A stretch of 64,000 bases of DNA from Paracrocinitomix sp040880585 (lineage in GTDB: Bacteria > Bacteroidota > Bacteroidia > Flavobacteriales_D > Crocinitomicaceae): assembly GCA_040880585.1 (NCBI GenBank), contig JBBDID010000018.1, positions 89,987 through 153,986 of the forward strand. Reading direction: 5' to 3'. The translations under genes were made by a program, and so were the position numbers. The first letter of the stretch is position 1. Each line of letters begins with the position of its first letter. A model generated the notes under the pieces. That model saw nothing but the letters and a program-made list of their open reading frames with translations. It searched no databases and had not been told where the DNA came from. This document shows, in pieces, positions 53,281 to 62,660 of the stretch.

Positions 53281-54432
53281 TCATTGCAAAAGACTTAGCA
53301 TTTTATCATTCTTTTGGGCGTAATCCAGTGCAGATTTATTGTGTTCGTCTTTAACTTCTGGCTTAGCACCGTACTTCAGTAAAATTTTAACGGCTTCTTC
53401 ATGCTCACCGATTACCGCTAAACTGAGCAATGTGGTTCGATTGTCAGGTACAGTCTCACTTAATTGTGGATGATAGATCACCCATTGATGAAATTCATAG
53501 GTGTCATTGATGTCAAAATCGGGGTCATTTTTTTCTTTGTATGCTAAAATCATATCACAAATGGGTTCGTCTGCTTTCTTTTCTTCCTCTTTAAATGTGC
53601 CACGAGGAAACATGGTAGCAATGGTATTCGGATTCGGATTAAAGCCGTTACTTAAAAAATGGCTTATGACTTCTTTGTTTTTATAAGTTAAAATGGAATA
53701 TATACTGGGTTCACCGACAGTCGTTCTAATTTGATCTGAAATGGTATCAAATTTAAAGTCAGCTAAATCAAAAATGTAAAGGTGCTTAGGATCTATTTTA
53801 TCAAACAAAATTGTATGATCGATTTCCGCTCCTTTTGAGATCAAAAACTCAACTTCATCTCTTCCTTCATAAAGAAGTGCATATCCAAGTCTTGAAAGCT
53901 CATATTCTGCATCTATAAGATTTGTAGCATTAACTTTCATTCCTTTTTTTAACAAGTAATCGAACATTAATTTGTCATTCAGGTTTACGTACCAAACCAC
54001 CTCATTTCTATATTCTGCTCCCCCATCCAATAAATAATCTACCAATTTAACATTGCCCTGATTGATGGCTGTAAATAAAGGATTTGTATATTCCAAATAT
54101 TCTCCTGCTCCTTTTTCAATATCAGCACCATATTTTACTAAAACATCCACGATATCATTATTACCAACTTCACAAGCAATAATAAGAGGAGTTTTTGAAT
54201 CCCAATTTTCCTGTTGATTGAGGTCAATTTCTCCACTTTCAGCAAGTTCTCTTACTTTTTGAAGATCTTCGGCTCGTATGGCTTCTATAAGTGCGTCAAT
54301 TGTGTGTTCAGAGATTACTTCTGTTTCATTATCTGTTATTTTATTTTTATCAGGTTCAGATTTTTCACCCTGACTATCAGAACAGCTCAGCAGTACAATC
54401 GTTAAGAATGTAATTATTGAAGTTCGATTCAT
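53281..54432 (-). CDS. Ankyrin-repeat lipoprotein
   Basis: 383 residues. The lipobox is IVLLSC followed by SDSQGEKSE. Ankyrin repeats occupy residues about 45-385: KTPLIIACEVGNNDIVDVLV, NPLFTAINQGNVKLVDYLLD, TTLLSLAVIGEHEEAVKILL and KSALDYAQKN are clear. A membrane-anchored, periplasmic or surface ankyrin protein should bind a protein partner. It lies next to a second ankyrin lipoprotein with 56 bp between them. Confidence 0.82.
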   Translation of the reverse strand: MNRTSIITFLTIVLLSCSDSQGEKSEPDKNKITDNETEVISEHTIDALIEAIRAEDLQKVRELAESGEIDLNQQENWDSKTPLIIACEVGNNDIVDVLVKYGADIEKGAGEYLEYTNPLFTAINQGNVKLVDYLLDGGAEYRNEVVWYVNLNDKLMFDYLLKKGMKVNATNLIDAEYELSRLGYALLYEGRDEVEFLISKGAEIDHTILFDKIDPKHLYIFDLADFKFDTISDQIRTTVGEPSIYSILTYKNKEVISHFLSNGFNPNPNTIATMFPRGTFKEEEKKADEPICDMILAYKEKNDPDFDINDTYEFHQWVIYHPQLSETVPDNRTTLLSLAVIGEHEEAVKILLKYGAKPEVKDEHNKSALDYAQKNDKMLSLLQ

Positions 54433-54488
54433 TTTCTATCGTATTCTTTTCTTATTCAATCAGTTTTTAAAGTGAAACAATTTTTCTG

Positions 54489-55565
54489 CTACGGGCCTAA
54501 ACACTTTTTGATTTCAATAGCACCATATTCTTCTAAAAGGCTAACAATTTCTTTGAACTTCTTTGTTCTTTTATGATAATCGCTACCATCCTCTCGATTT
54601 ACACTAATGTCCTTATTGTTCTGATATTGCTCTTTAGCTATAGATAGTGGTGTTATTGCAGGATAATAACCATCTTCATCCGGATCAACAAACTCTCTAT
54701 TTACATAGTTCGTAGGCGTACAATGATTCGGATCAGCTCCAGTTTTCAACATGAACCAGACCAGTTCTTTATTTCCTGCTTCTACTGCGTTCATTAAATC
54801 CGAAAAGAATATATCTCCACCTTCACCGTATTCCAAGGCACTATATTGCTCCCCGTTCGTAAAATCGAGTAATAAGGTGAGTATTTCTTTATTGTCAGTC
54901 TGTGGAACAAAATCGATAGAAATGCTATCCTTTAAAGTTTTCTTAATTAAACCTGAATCACCCCATTTGATAGCTCCTTTCAGTTTATCTTTTGCTGAAT
55001 TGGCGCCGGCCTCAATTAAAAGATAAAAGATAGTGGAGTCCTCACAGCTCAGCGACAGTTCTAGAGGGGACTTTTCTACTACGTATCCATCAAAGTCATT
55101 TTTATTCAAGGATTTTAAAGTCATGTCATCAGAAATTGAGTTTGGAGACCATTCTTCATATCCGTATGTAATCTTTGCTATGTTTGGATTTACATTTTTA
55201 TTCAACAGATATTCGATTGCTTCTAAATCACAGTTACCTATTAGATTCGTGAGATAAGTTGATCCAGTTAACCATTTGCGACCTCTGTTTGACTCGTATA
55301 ATTCATCCAAGTTTATGTTTTGCTCTTCTATAAACAGGGATGCCTTTTCAAACTCATGTTTTACAAGGTAATCTTTCAATTGTTCTTCTGGAGCCAATTC
55401 ATCTTCCAAAATAACTTCAGCTTCTTCTGAATTGGTGCTGTCATTCTCAATTTGAACGGTTGTTTGAGATGATCCACTTTCTTCATCAGAAGAACTACTT
55501 TGTGAATTACAGGACCACAAAACTATCGACCCAAAAAAGAGAAAAATTAATTTAAACTGTTTCAT
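54489..55565 (-). CDS. Ankyrin-like lipoprotein
   Basis: 358 residues. The lipobox is GSIVLWSC followed by NSQSSSSDEE. Divergent ankyrin repeats are visible: NLIGNCDLEAIEYLLNKNVN, SPLELSLSCEDSTIFYLLIE and DLMNAVEAGNKELVWFMLKT with GADPNH. It overlaps by 4 bp the end of the upstream lipoprotein gene (ATGA), so the two are translationally coupled. It is probably a paralogue of the gene at 53281-54432. Confidence 0.77.
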   Translation of the reverse strand: MKQFKLIFLFFGSIVLWSCNSQSSSSDEESGSSQTTVQIENDSTNSEEAEVILEDELAPEEQLKDYLVKHEFEKASLFIEEQNINLDELYESNRGRKWLTGSTYLTNLIGNCDLEAIEYLLNKNVNPNIAKITYGYEEWSPNSISDDMTLKSLNKNDFDGYVVEKSPLELSLSCEDSTIFYLLIEAGANSAKDKLKGAIKWGDSGLIKKTLKDSISIDFVPQTDNKEILTLLLDFTNGEQYSALEYGEGGDIFFSDLMNAVEAGNKELVWFMLKTGADPNHCTPTNYVNREFVDPDEDGYYPAITPLSIAKEQYQNNKDISVNREDGSDYHKRTKKFKEIVSLLEEYGAIEIKKCLGP

Positions 55566-56404
55566 TTCTGTTCACTTTCATTATCTAATAAAAACACACC
55601 ATCTTTCCATACCAATTCAACACAATCATCTTCCAGACAAAACTGAATATTCTTTCCTTTTTGAGGCAACACAAAAGTAAATTCAATTGGATCAAAATCA
55701 TTTTCATCATAACCAGAAACAATTTTGTAGGGTAACTCTCTTATTTGCGGAATTATTTGAGAACTTACATTATCTGAATATCGACTGTACTCATTAAAAT
55801 CACCGTTCTTAAATTCTCTCATACCTTGATAGTCAATTTTTTCCAATAGGGTAGTAGTAGAACCATCTTCAGAAATCATAAAACGAATGGATGACTCACA
55901 AACAGGACCACAACCTGTTATTTCTCGAGCAACCAGCTTGGTACCATCACTCTTATTCCAATAAACAATTGTTTGGATAGATTCAGCCTGAGCATATTGA
56001 ATGTAGCCGTTTTTTGGATCTACTTTAATAAATTCAACTAAGTTAAAATAACCAGTAACATTGGTTATCTCAGAAGACAATTCTTGAAATCTCTTTTCTT
56101 GTTTTTTGTGTTTTAATAAACTGCCGTACAATTCAAAATCGTATGTTTGAGAATAGGGATTGAAAATTGCGAGTTGCTCAATTGTAGAAAGGCTTTCAAT
56201 TTCATTAATAATAGCAGTTGAATCTAATCTTGCATCCTTATCAGCGTTTGACTTATTAGTTTGTTCTACATCTTCTTCACCTCCTGATGCCGTCGAGCTG
56301 TTGGTTTCATTTGCAGAATTAGCACTTTCATTTGATTTGCTTTGGCAAGCCGAGATTAAGAAAAATAAAATAACAACTGCCGATATGAAAGTAGGTTTTT
56401 GCAC
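55562..56404 (-). CDS. Lipoprotein of unknown function upstream of ankyrin lipoprotein
   Basis: About 280 residues from a GTG at 56404, which gives a short leader (FISAVVILFFLISAC) with lipobox Cys followed by QSKSNESANS. The frame is open to an ATG at 56518, but that would put 38 extra residues with aromatic bias in front of the leader. After a Ser/Asn/Glu-rich spacer the mature part has beta-strands (GYIQYAQAESIQTIVYW) and a Cys pair in TGCGPVCESS. No family recognised. It overlaps the next gene by 4 bp. Confidence 0.6.
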   Translation of the reverse strand: MQKPTFISAVVILFFLISACQSKSNESANSANETNSSTASGGEEDVEQTNKSNADKDARLDSTAIINEIESLSTIEQLAIFNPYSQTYDFELYGSLLKHKKQEKRFQELSSEITNVTGYFNLVEFIKVDPKNGYIQYAQAESIQTIVYWNKSDGTKLVAREITGCGPVCESSIRFMISEDGSTTTLLEKIDYQGMREFKNGDFNEYSRYSDNVSSQIIPQIRELPYKIVSGYDENDFDPIEFTFVLPQKGKNIQFCLEDDCVELVWKDGVFLLDNESEQK

Positions 56405-56584
56405 AATCTTTGTATTCTCTAAATATTGAGGTCTATGAAATTTATAGTACTTGCTAAGCCGATAAATGTACCTATTTTTTTGATAAACAGTAAATATGGT
56501 AGGGAAGGACCGAAACACTTGTGCTTGTTAAGCTGGGTTAAATTCAATTAATTAATCAGATGGCAAGAAAATAGTACATCTTAA

Positions 56585-57058
56585 CTATTGAATTGATAAG
56601 CTATATCTTTCTTCAGTTAGGTTTTCTTTCTTTTTAATAGTCATTAACAGTATACCAGTTGGAATGGTAGCTGATCCTACCAGAATTCCGGCCGCCATTA
56701 GATACACAGTGCCAAGATCACCAGTTGAAATTCCGCCTAAAGCTGTAAGCCCTGTAAAAATAATTGGGACTCCTATTAATAAACTTCCGGCAAGAAGACT
56801 TCTTTTTATTTTTCCTTTGAAATGAGTAATATCAGTAATAAGAATAGAGGCTTCACCAATAGCAATTGTACTATCATTCTCTATTTCAAATCTTCCTTTA
56901 TACTTTTTATCATCAACCCAAACTTTAATTCTTTGATTTTCATCAAAGGACCTAACTTTCTCTTTTTTATGATCTGTAATAACTAGCTGTTTTGGTTCTT
57001 GACAATGAACTGCTGGAATAGAAATTATCAATAGAAAAAAAATAAGAATACATTTCAT
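56585..57058 (-). CDS. Secreted protein with paired membrane helices, unknown function
   Basis: 157 residues from the ATG at 57058, which starts a signal peptide (CILIFFLLIISIPAVHC); an in-frame ATG at 57082 adds eight residues. A small beta domain (KVRSFDENQRIKVWVDDKKY, SILITDITHFKG) is followed by two hydrophobic helices (about 100-150) and a Lys-rich tail. The arrangement is common in Bacteroidota proteins of unknown function. Single gene. Confidence 0.6.
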   Translation of the reverse strand: MKCILIFFLLIISIPAVHCQEPKQLVITDHKKEKVRSFDENQRIKVWVDDKKYKGRFEIENDSTIAIGEASILITDITHFKGKIKRSLLAGSLLIGVPIIFTGLTALGGISTGDLGTVYLMAAGILVGSATIPTGILLMTIKKKENLTEERYSLSIQ

Positions 57059-57082
57059 TACTAATAATTTGTTTACGTGCAA

Positions 57083-57488
57083 TATAGAAAAAAACTCTTC
57101 ACTGAATTAAATGTTCTTTATGAATAACCCATTTTCGTTTACAATTGGATTGTTTTTCTTTGTGAAAGAAACTAATTTAAGATTTAGAAGAGGTGGCTAA
57201 AGCATTTGATGTTACATTGAACTAAATTGTTTTCAAAATTGCGGAAACTACGGTATTTTCACGAAATCAACATTTTAGATATCAGTACTTGCTAAATTTC
57301 CGTGATTTCACGCTGTAATCACGGAAATTGAGACTAAAATATCATTTTATGTGTATCTTCCCCTTTCAATTTTCAACATAAAAATAACATCAGGTAAATA
57401 TCATTCTTTCAAAACTCCGTTCTCAACAAACACCTAAAAACGCAGGATGAAAAAGCGGTGCTGCTACGGCACTAAAAATTATTTTAGG
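57083..57488. other. Gene-free spacer with a 13-bp palindrome
   Basis: About 400 AT-rich bases without a convincing gene. They hold the perfect inverted repeat at 57295-57329, and a weak GTGC/GCAC hairpin near 57450-57475 followed on the minus strand by T residues that could end helD transcription. Confidence 0.5.
57295..57329. repeat. Perfect 13-bp inverted repeat
   Basis: AATTTCCGTGATT (57295-57307) and AATCACGGAAATT (57317-57329), 9-base loop. Partial copies of the ACGG/TTTCACG words occur just upstream (57250-57265), so it may be part of a larger element. Confidence 0.6.
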
Positions 57489-59534
57489 TCAGGTGATAAA
57501 GGAGCTTAACTTACCCTGAAAGGTCAACACCAACTGATGCATAGCTCTTGTGCAGGCTACGTAGAGCATTTGTCTGTCAGGGTCGGATCGATAATTTTTT
57601 TCTCCCGCAAATGGAACGAGAACCTTGTCAAACTCCAGACCTTTGGCCAGGTGGGCAGTGGTTATTATAATTCCGCTTCCAAATGAGGTGGTGGTGGCAT
57701 CCATCAGCTTGATTTCAAATTCACCGCTCAGTTCTTCATGTAAATTGTCTGCCTGCTTTTGAATTTTACAAATGATGCCCATAGAACTGTAGTTTCCTGC
57801 TTCAAAATTGCGGATTTGTTCTTTGATTTCATTCAATTCGTTTTTAGAATTTTTACAGGAAATGATGTTTGGTTCTTCACCGTGTCTTTCAATGGCCTCC
57901 ACATCTACTTTCTGCCGGATTTTTTTCGTGAATTGCGTAATCTCATACGTTGACCGGTAACTTTTACGCATGGTAATTGATTCGGCATCAGGGAAAATAG
58001 TTTGAATGGTATCAAGATTGGATGAACTGAAAGGATTAACGGACTGATTGATATCGCCCAGAATGGTTTTTTTACACGGATAAAGGCTGCTTAAAACCCG
58101 GTACTGAACGGTTGAATAATCCTGCATTTCGTCGATAACAAGGTGTTTTATGTCGTGATCAGGTTTGATGCCTTCTAATTTCATCTTCAGATACAGGAAT
58201 GCATAAACATCACTCCATTCATAGGTAGATCCTTTTCTTAGCTTTAAAAGTTCGGGCTGGCCTAACCATTCGTAAAAACCTTTGTACAATACTCTGGGAT
58301 TGTATGACGGGAACATTTTGCGGATGGTATTGTGCAGTTCGGTGCGGTCTTTATACTGTATTTCTATTCGGTAGTACCTGAAAACATTATCCACAATTTC
58401 CCTAACCACTTCATTAAACCGGTTCAACAACGGAAGCCTTTTAAATTTCTCAAATGATTCCTGAATGAACCAGGCAGGAACAGGTTTGCCTTTCACAAAA
58501 ATGTCTTCAACTTTGAATCCTTCATTTTCTAGATAAACCAGATATTCATTTATCTTTTTGATCAGATCAGGAGAAGATTTGAATCGTATTCTTTCAATGA
58601 GTTCAGGATCGTTCTTTTGTAACAATTCGGTCACCTGTTCAAAAAAAGATTGAAATTTAATTTGATAATCAAAGAGCCGGTCAGCTATTTCTTCCATGTT
58701 GATCTCTGCAACGCTCTCTTCACCCAATTCAGGCAGCACATTGGATATGTAACTTGAAAAGACCTTGTTGGGTGAAATGATCAGAATATCTTCAGAAGTA
58801 ATAGTTTCTTTAAAGCGATAAAGCAAAAAGGCGATTCGGTGAAGTGCAATGGATGTTTTACCTGAACCGGCGACACCCTGTATAATGAGATGCCGGGAAT
58901 TTTCATCCCGAATGATCGCATTTTGCTCCTTTTGAATGGTGGCTACGATATTCTTCATTTTGGCGCTGGACGCCTGGTTCAATTCCCTTTGCAATACTTC
59001 GTCATGGATAGTGATGGCGGTGTCCAGCATATATTCCATTTCACCATTGCGTATTCGAAACTGTCTTTTGAGCGAAATATCTCCCTTTATGATACCGGAT
59101 TCAGTGGAGTATTGTGCCTTGCCTAATTCATAATCATAAAACAAGCTGGCAATAGGAGCCCTCCAGTCATAGACTAAATTTTGGTTTTGATCACTGTCCT
59201 GAAAATTATGGACACCAACATAAATGGAAGTATTGCTGTTTTTCTTTGCCGAATTAAAGTCAATTCTTCCGAAGTAGGCTGTGTCTTTGAGTCGGTGTAG
59301 TCTTTTTTTTGTTTCAACGGCATGTTTTCCGAGTAGTTGATAATTAGAGATGGTTTCCCGCAGCGCATTTTTCTCCAGGTGATCCATATCTCTCTTGTAC
59401 TCTTCCATGTGCTCATCCATGTCTTCAATCTCAGTTTTCTTGAGTTGAATGGCCTCATCTATTTCTACAAGTTGTGCGTTGATCTTTTTGATCAGATCCG
59501 ATAAATATTTCTTTTCTTTATTTTCTTCAGTCAT
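57489..59534 (-). CDS. helD: HelD-like superfamily 1 helicase / RNA polymerase recycling factor
   Basis: 681 residues. The N-terminal antiparallel coiled coil (residues 1-80) corresponds to the arm that HelD inserts into RNA polymerase. YFGRIDF and VYDWRAPIASLFYDYELG are signature segments. Walker A is GVAGSGKTSIALHR near 220. LVIDEMQDYS is motif II, and CTRAMHQLVL is near the C-terminus (motif VI). HelD uses ATP to release stalled RNA polymerase. The length is close to the short class. It is a single gene. Confidence 0.9.
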   Translation of the reverse strand: MTEENKEKKYLSDLIKKINAQLVEIDEAIQLKKTEIEDMDEHMEEYKRDMDHLEKNALRETISNYQLLGKHAVETKKRLHRLKDTAYFGRIDFNSAKKNSNTSIYVGVHNFQDSDQNQNLVYDWRAPIASLFYDYELGKAQYSTESGIIKGDISLKRQFRIRNGEMEYMLDTAITIHDEVLQRELNQASSAKMKNIVATIQKEQNAIIRDENSRHLIIQGVAGSGKTSIALHRIAFLLYRFKETITSEDILIISPNKVFSSYISNVLPELGEESVAEINMEEIADRLFDYQIKFQSFFEQVTELLQKNDPELIERIRFKSSPDLIKKINEYLVYLENEGFKVEDIFVKGKPVPAWFIQESFEKFKRLPLLNRFNEVVREIVDNVFRYYRIEIQYKDRTELHNTIRKMFPSYNPRVLYKGFYEWLGQPELLKLRKGSTYEWSDVYAFLYLKMKLEGIKPDHDIKHLVIDEMQDYSTVQYRVLSSLYPCKKTILGDINQSVNPFSSSNLDTIQTIFPDAESITMRKSYRSTYEITQFTKKIRQKVDVEAIERHGEEPNIISCKNSKNELNEIKEQIRNFEAGNYSSMGIICKIQKQADNLHEELSGEFEIKLMDATTTSFGSGIIITTAHLAKGLEFDKVLVPFAGEKNYRSDPDRQMLYVACTRAMHQLVLTFQGKLSSFIT

Positions 59535-59721
59535 TTTATCATGGAAATCGGTTATGACAAAAGCCTAATCAATTATTTTCAGTACAAATTTACTTACATT
59601 ATGGACATTTTGCGCCTTCGGTGGTGAGAAAGAGAAATCCCAAGCCCTGATTGCTGCACGAAACGAGCTTGCGAGTTCAATGCAGTTAATTCCTTCGTAA
59701 GGCAAAAGGGCTAACGGGGTT

Positions 59722-60069
59722 TTATTTTTTTCGAAGAGTATAGAATGTAAGTCCTTTTCTAGACTTAGCTGTAGTACCATCATCTACAATTTTCCATTTG
59801 TCATGAAATTCAATTTGACTATCCTTTGTCATTAATTGAACTTTGTTGTTCTTGATTTGGTATGTGCCTTGAACCTTTATTTTCTGAGAGCGAATTGAAA
59901 AATCCTGATAGGTAAAAGTGTAGTCACTATTCAGTTTAAGCTCAATTTGAAAAGGATCTTCTTTGCAAACACCGTATGTAACACTTAATCCATCATTATT
60001 CTTGCTGGTAAAAGCAAAACAAATTGAAATGGTTAAAACAGTTAGTGTTAATTTCATTGTTGACTTCAT
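59722..60069 (-). CDS. Small secreted protein of unknown function
   Basis: 115 residues. The signal peptide ends ISICFAFTS. The mature part is a small lipocalin-like beta sheet (IELKLNSDYTFTYQDF, VQGTYQIKNNKVQL) of the kind seen in many short Bacteroidota secreted proteins. The start is one of two ATG codons (60069 or 60057). The stop borders a CTAACG sequence. Confidence 0.6.
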   Translation of the reverse strand: MKSTMKLTLTVLTISICFAFTSKNNDGLSVTYGVCKEDPFQIELKLNSDYTFTYQDFSIRSQKIKVQGTYQIKNNKVQLMTKDSQIEFHDKWKIVDDGTTAKSRKGLTFYTLRKK

Positions 60070-60299
60070 ATCCTGTTTATTATTTTTTTATTAAAGTAGT
60101 TTAAATTAACTGTAATATACGAATAAAACTGGTTGACGCAGACTTGCAAACCGTGCGTGAGCAATGCCGGTACCTGCTACCGTCTATTTCCACATTCAAA
60201 TCTACAATTTGAATTAAGAAAATCCCTGTTTGATTTGCGACACACAAGGCTTTCTAATTTTTGCGTAACTTCGTTGGGCAGCAAACAACAAACCGCTTT

Positions 60300-60752
60300 A
60301 TGAAAACAAGTATCCACATTTTGAGTTTGGTTATTCTAATTTTTGGTAATATCGCCTGTGAAAAGTACAGTGAAGGCGGCAACAAAAAGAAAGCTGAACA
60401 GAACCTGACCAATGTTTGGGAGATAGAATATTACTTTTTGGATGGCGTTGACAAAACGGACGAACTGTTCATCTCAAATTATAACGAGACTTTTGCTGAT
60501 GATGGCACTTATGTTCGCTTTTACACGGATGGTAACGGAAATGAAGTGAGCCAAACCGGCAGTTGGACCCTGACGAATAACAGCGACTCGGTAAATTTTT
60601 CGGGTGGCGGTGCCTATGATCTGACTCCCGGTGCAACGGCTGTGTCTACTTCATCCTACACCATTTTTAAACTCAAGAAAAAAGAACTGTGGTACAGTTT
60701 TGAATCCAGCGGAAGTACGCATCATTTTAGAATGGTGGTCAAAGAAGAGTAA
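60300..60752 (+). CDS. Lipocalin-like lipoprotein
   Basis: 150 residues from the ATG at 60300; a 13-residue extension to 60261 is not leader-like. The lipobox is IFGNIAC followed by EKYSEGG. The mature domain has WEIEYYFLDGVDKTDEL, a repeated strand-turn-strand pattern and an ending HHFRMVVKEE, typical of lipocalin-like proteins of Bacteroidota. Function unknown. Confidence 0.68.
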   Translation: MKTSIHILSLVILIFGNIACEKYSEGGNKKKAEQNLTNVWEIEYYFLDGVDKTDELFISNYNETFADDGTYVRFYTDGNGNEVSQTGSWTLTNNSDSVNFSGGGAYDLTPGATAVSTSSYTIFKLKKKELWYSFESSGSTHHFRMVVKEE

Positions 60753-60820
60753 GGTGTAGTTTTATATCAGTTCGTCCTAAAATACTGCTGCGACAGCTTT
60801 TTCTCAATTATCTTCGTAAA

Positions 60821-61291
60821 CTATTCTATATCCCCAACCTCAAAGTGCTCATAGTACGCATCCACGTAGGCCTGCATTTTTGAAAGGTCGTTTGTTTTGC
60901 CTTTTTTCAGCTTTTTTGCTTCCTTTAGCATAGCATGTAAAATAATATGATACTGATCGTGGTCTTTTCCTTTAAAGTCGCAAGCCTTGATCACAGCATT
61001 CAAACTGTCCTTGACATCTTTACCTAGCTGTTTGGTATCGCCCTGAAAGTCGGTTAGCATTTGTTGAACCGTATTCATTCCTTTGTGGGTAGAACTGTCT
61101 GCCTTCCATTTTTCACCATCATTTAAGTTCAAGTCTTCAAGATCTTTAGCTACTTCCGTATCGTGCGGTGCAGTTTTAGTTTCAGTCTGATCGGTATTAA
61201 CATCCTCACTTACATTTTGGGTAGGTGAATCACTACATGCAGAGAACAACACGAGTACGGATAGGGTTAGAAACAATAATAGCGTTTTCAT
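60821..61291 (-). CDS. Lipoprotein of unknown function
   Basis: 156 residues. The lipobox is LVLFSAC followed by SDSPTQN. An acidic Thr-rich spacer leads to a helical domain of about 90 residues (MNTVQQMLTDFQGDTKQLG, then HIILHAMLKEAKKLKKGK). No enzyme motif. Similar helical lipoproteins are scattered through Bacteroidota. It is followed upstream by another lipoprotein gene on the same strand, 112 bp away. Confidence 0.65.
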   Translation of the reverse strand: MKTLLLFLTLSVLVLFSACSDSPTQNVSEDVNTDQTETKTAPHDTEVAKDLEDLNLNDGEKWKADSSTHKGMNTVQQMLTDFQGDTKQLGKDVKDSLNAVIKACDFKGKDHDQYHIILHAMLKEAKKLKKGKTNDLSKMQAYVDAYYEHFEVGDIE

Positions 61292-61403
61292 TTTTTAAGC
61301 CTTTAGAGATATCAGCAAAAATACCTATTATTCACTGAAGAATGAATCTAAATTTCAGTCACAACTGGACACCTCTCCGTCGCTGTTTTCTTGCCACAGC
61401 TCT

Positions 61404-62528
61404 CTAGTATTCCACCAAATCCTGGCTATTCTTAACTTCGGCATCCCATTTTTCAATATGCGCGGTATCACACCACTCAACCATAATCAAACTGGCGTAT
61501 CCCACCTTCAATCGCAATAACTCCGTTTTATCGGGATAAGTATAGAAAACCACTTCTTCATCTTCTGAATTGAAAACACCATAGGTACTATCTACCGGAG
61601 AGATGATGTAATTCTCATACTTTCCGGTCAGTGGAACTAATTCTTCACCGTAAGCCGGAAATTCATTGGATTGAAATTGTTTGGGTGCCTGACTGACAAA
61701 AGCTGTTTCCTCCCCCGTGTCCTGATGGTTTCTGCCGTAAGTATTCCTGGCATACATGGCTAGCTGCCCGTTTTTATATTCAAAGTGAAGGGGCATTTCG
61801 CTTGCAGCAAAAAACTGGTACGAACTGGAATCCAAGCTGCCGTCATCCTTTTTAAACCAACTGTTAAGTTGATCATAAACTTGTTGCAACTGTGCGTTGT
61901 CAATATATTCTGCAACAAAAGGAGAAACTTTCGAAGAACCTATTGCAATAATCGTGTCTTTATCAAATCCTCCTCCCGGTCCGTCAGGTGAACATTCCGA
62001 GGATGCTCCACCAAAGGTATATTCAACAAACCCATTTCCGATCAAAACGGGAAATTCATAATCGCTTCCCTGTTCACCGCAATAAGCCTGCTCTTTAGCT
62101 ATTGCTTTTGCCTTTTTCTTTTTTCGTTGGTATTGCGTTTTATAATTATCCGGTTTTGCGATCAACAATTGTGAAGCCTCCCAACTGCAAGTGCCGTGTG
62201 CCTGTTCACCATCATAATCCGTGTAGTCACACTCAACCGTTTTCACTGCTGAAACTTCCTGAACAATGTAAAATCCGTCTTTTTGTGGGGATAAATAATA
62301 GTCGGTCATAGAATCAACTTCTGCTCCTTTATTTGAGAATTTGATCCAATAGGTTTTGGCGTCTTCGTTTCGCCCTCCTAATCCAAGTAAAAGTGCAGAG
62401 GTATAAATAGTAGGTTCTTCGACAGCTTGCTCCTGTTTGTCTTCACTGGATGCATTGGATCCTTCAGTTGAGCCATTGCATCCGAATAATAAGAAAGGCA
62501 CAATCAATAAGCAGGTTAATTTTTTCAT
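61404..62528 (-). CDS. Lipoprotein of unknown function
   Basis: 374 residues. The lipobox is PFLLFGC followed by NGSTEGS. The mature part is beta-rich with several Cys residues (VECDYTDYDG, GTCSWEAS, YCGEQGSD, SSECSPDGPGGG). I recognise no family. It may be surface exposed. It lies between the M23 gene and the lipoprotein at 60821-61291. Confidence 0.65.
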   Translation of the reverse strand: MKKLTCLLIVPFLLFGCNGSTEGSNASSEDKQEQAVEEPTIYTSALLLGLGGRNEDAKTYWIKFSNKGAEVDSMTDYYLSPQKDGFYIVQEVSAVKTVECDYTDYDGEQAHGTCSWEASQLLIAKPDNYKTQYQRKKKKAKAIAKEQAYCGEQGSDYEFPVLIGNGFVEYTFGGASSECSPDGPGGGFDKDTIIAIGSSKVSPFVAEYIDNAQLQQVYDQLNSWFKKDDGSLDSSSYQFFAASEMPLHFEYKNGQLAMYARNTYGRNHQDTGEETAFVSQAPKQFQSNEFPAYGEELVPLTGKYENYIISPVDSTYGVFNSEDEEVVFYTYPDKTELLRLKVGYASLIMVEWCDTAHIEKWDAEVKNSQDLVEY

Positions 62529-62660
62529 ACGAGAATGATTTAAATTGTATGCAAGCTACATATTTTTTGAGATATTCGAAAGCGTATCTGTCTAACTAAA
62601 TGCCTCAAGGCTACCATTTACCCCGCCTTTTCGTGGTACGGTTTCTGTGTCCGGCAACAT

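Noticed and set aside
53064..53354. 96-aa plus-strand ORF after the FGE-fold gene
   Set aside because: It begins at a TTG, spans the 16-bp inverted repeat and overlaps the end of the ankyrin gene on the other strand.
59565..59783. 72-aa minus-strand ORF downstream of the small secreted protein
   Set aside because: It overlaps the end of a better-supported gene and resembles spacer-derived translations; I see no domain. The DNA may belong to a dispersed repeat.
60120..60180. GC-rich stretch considered as a tRNA or small RNA
   Set aside because: No cloverleaf or T-loop motif could be found.
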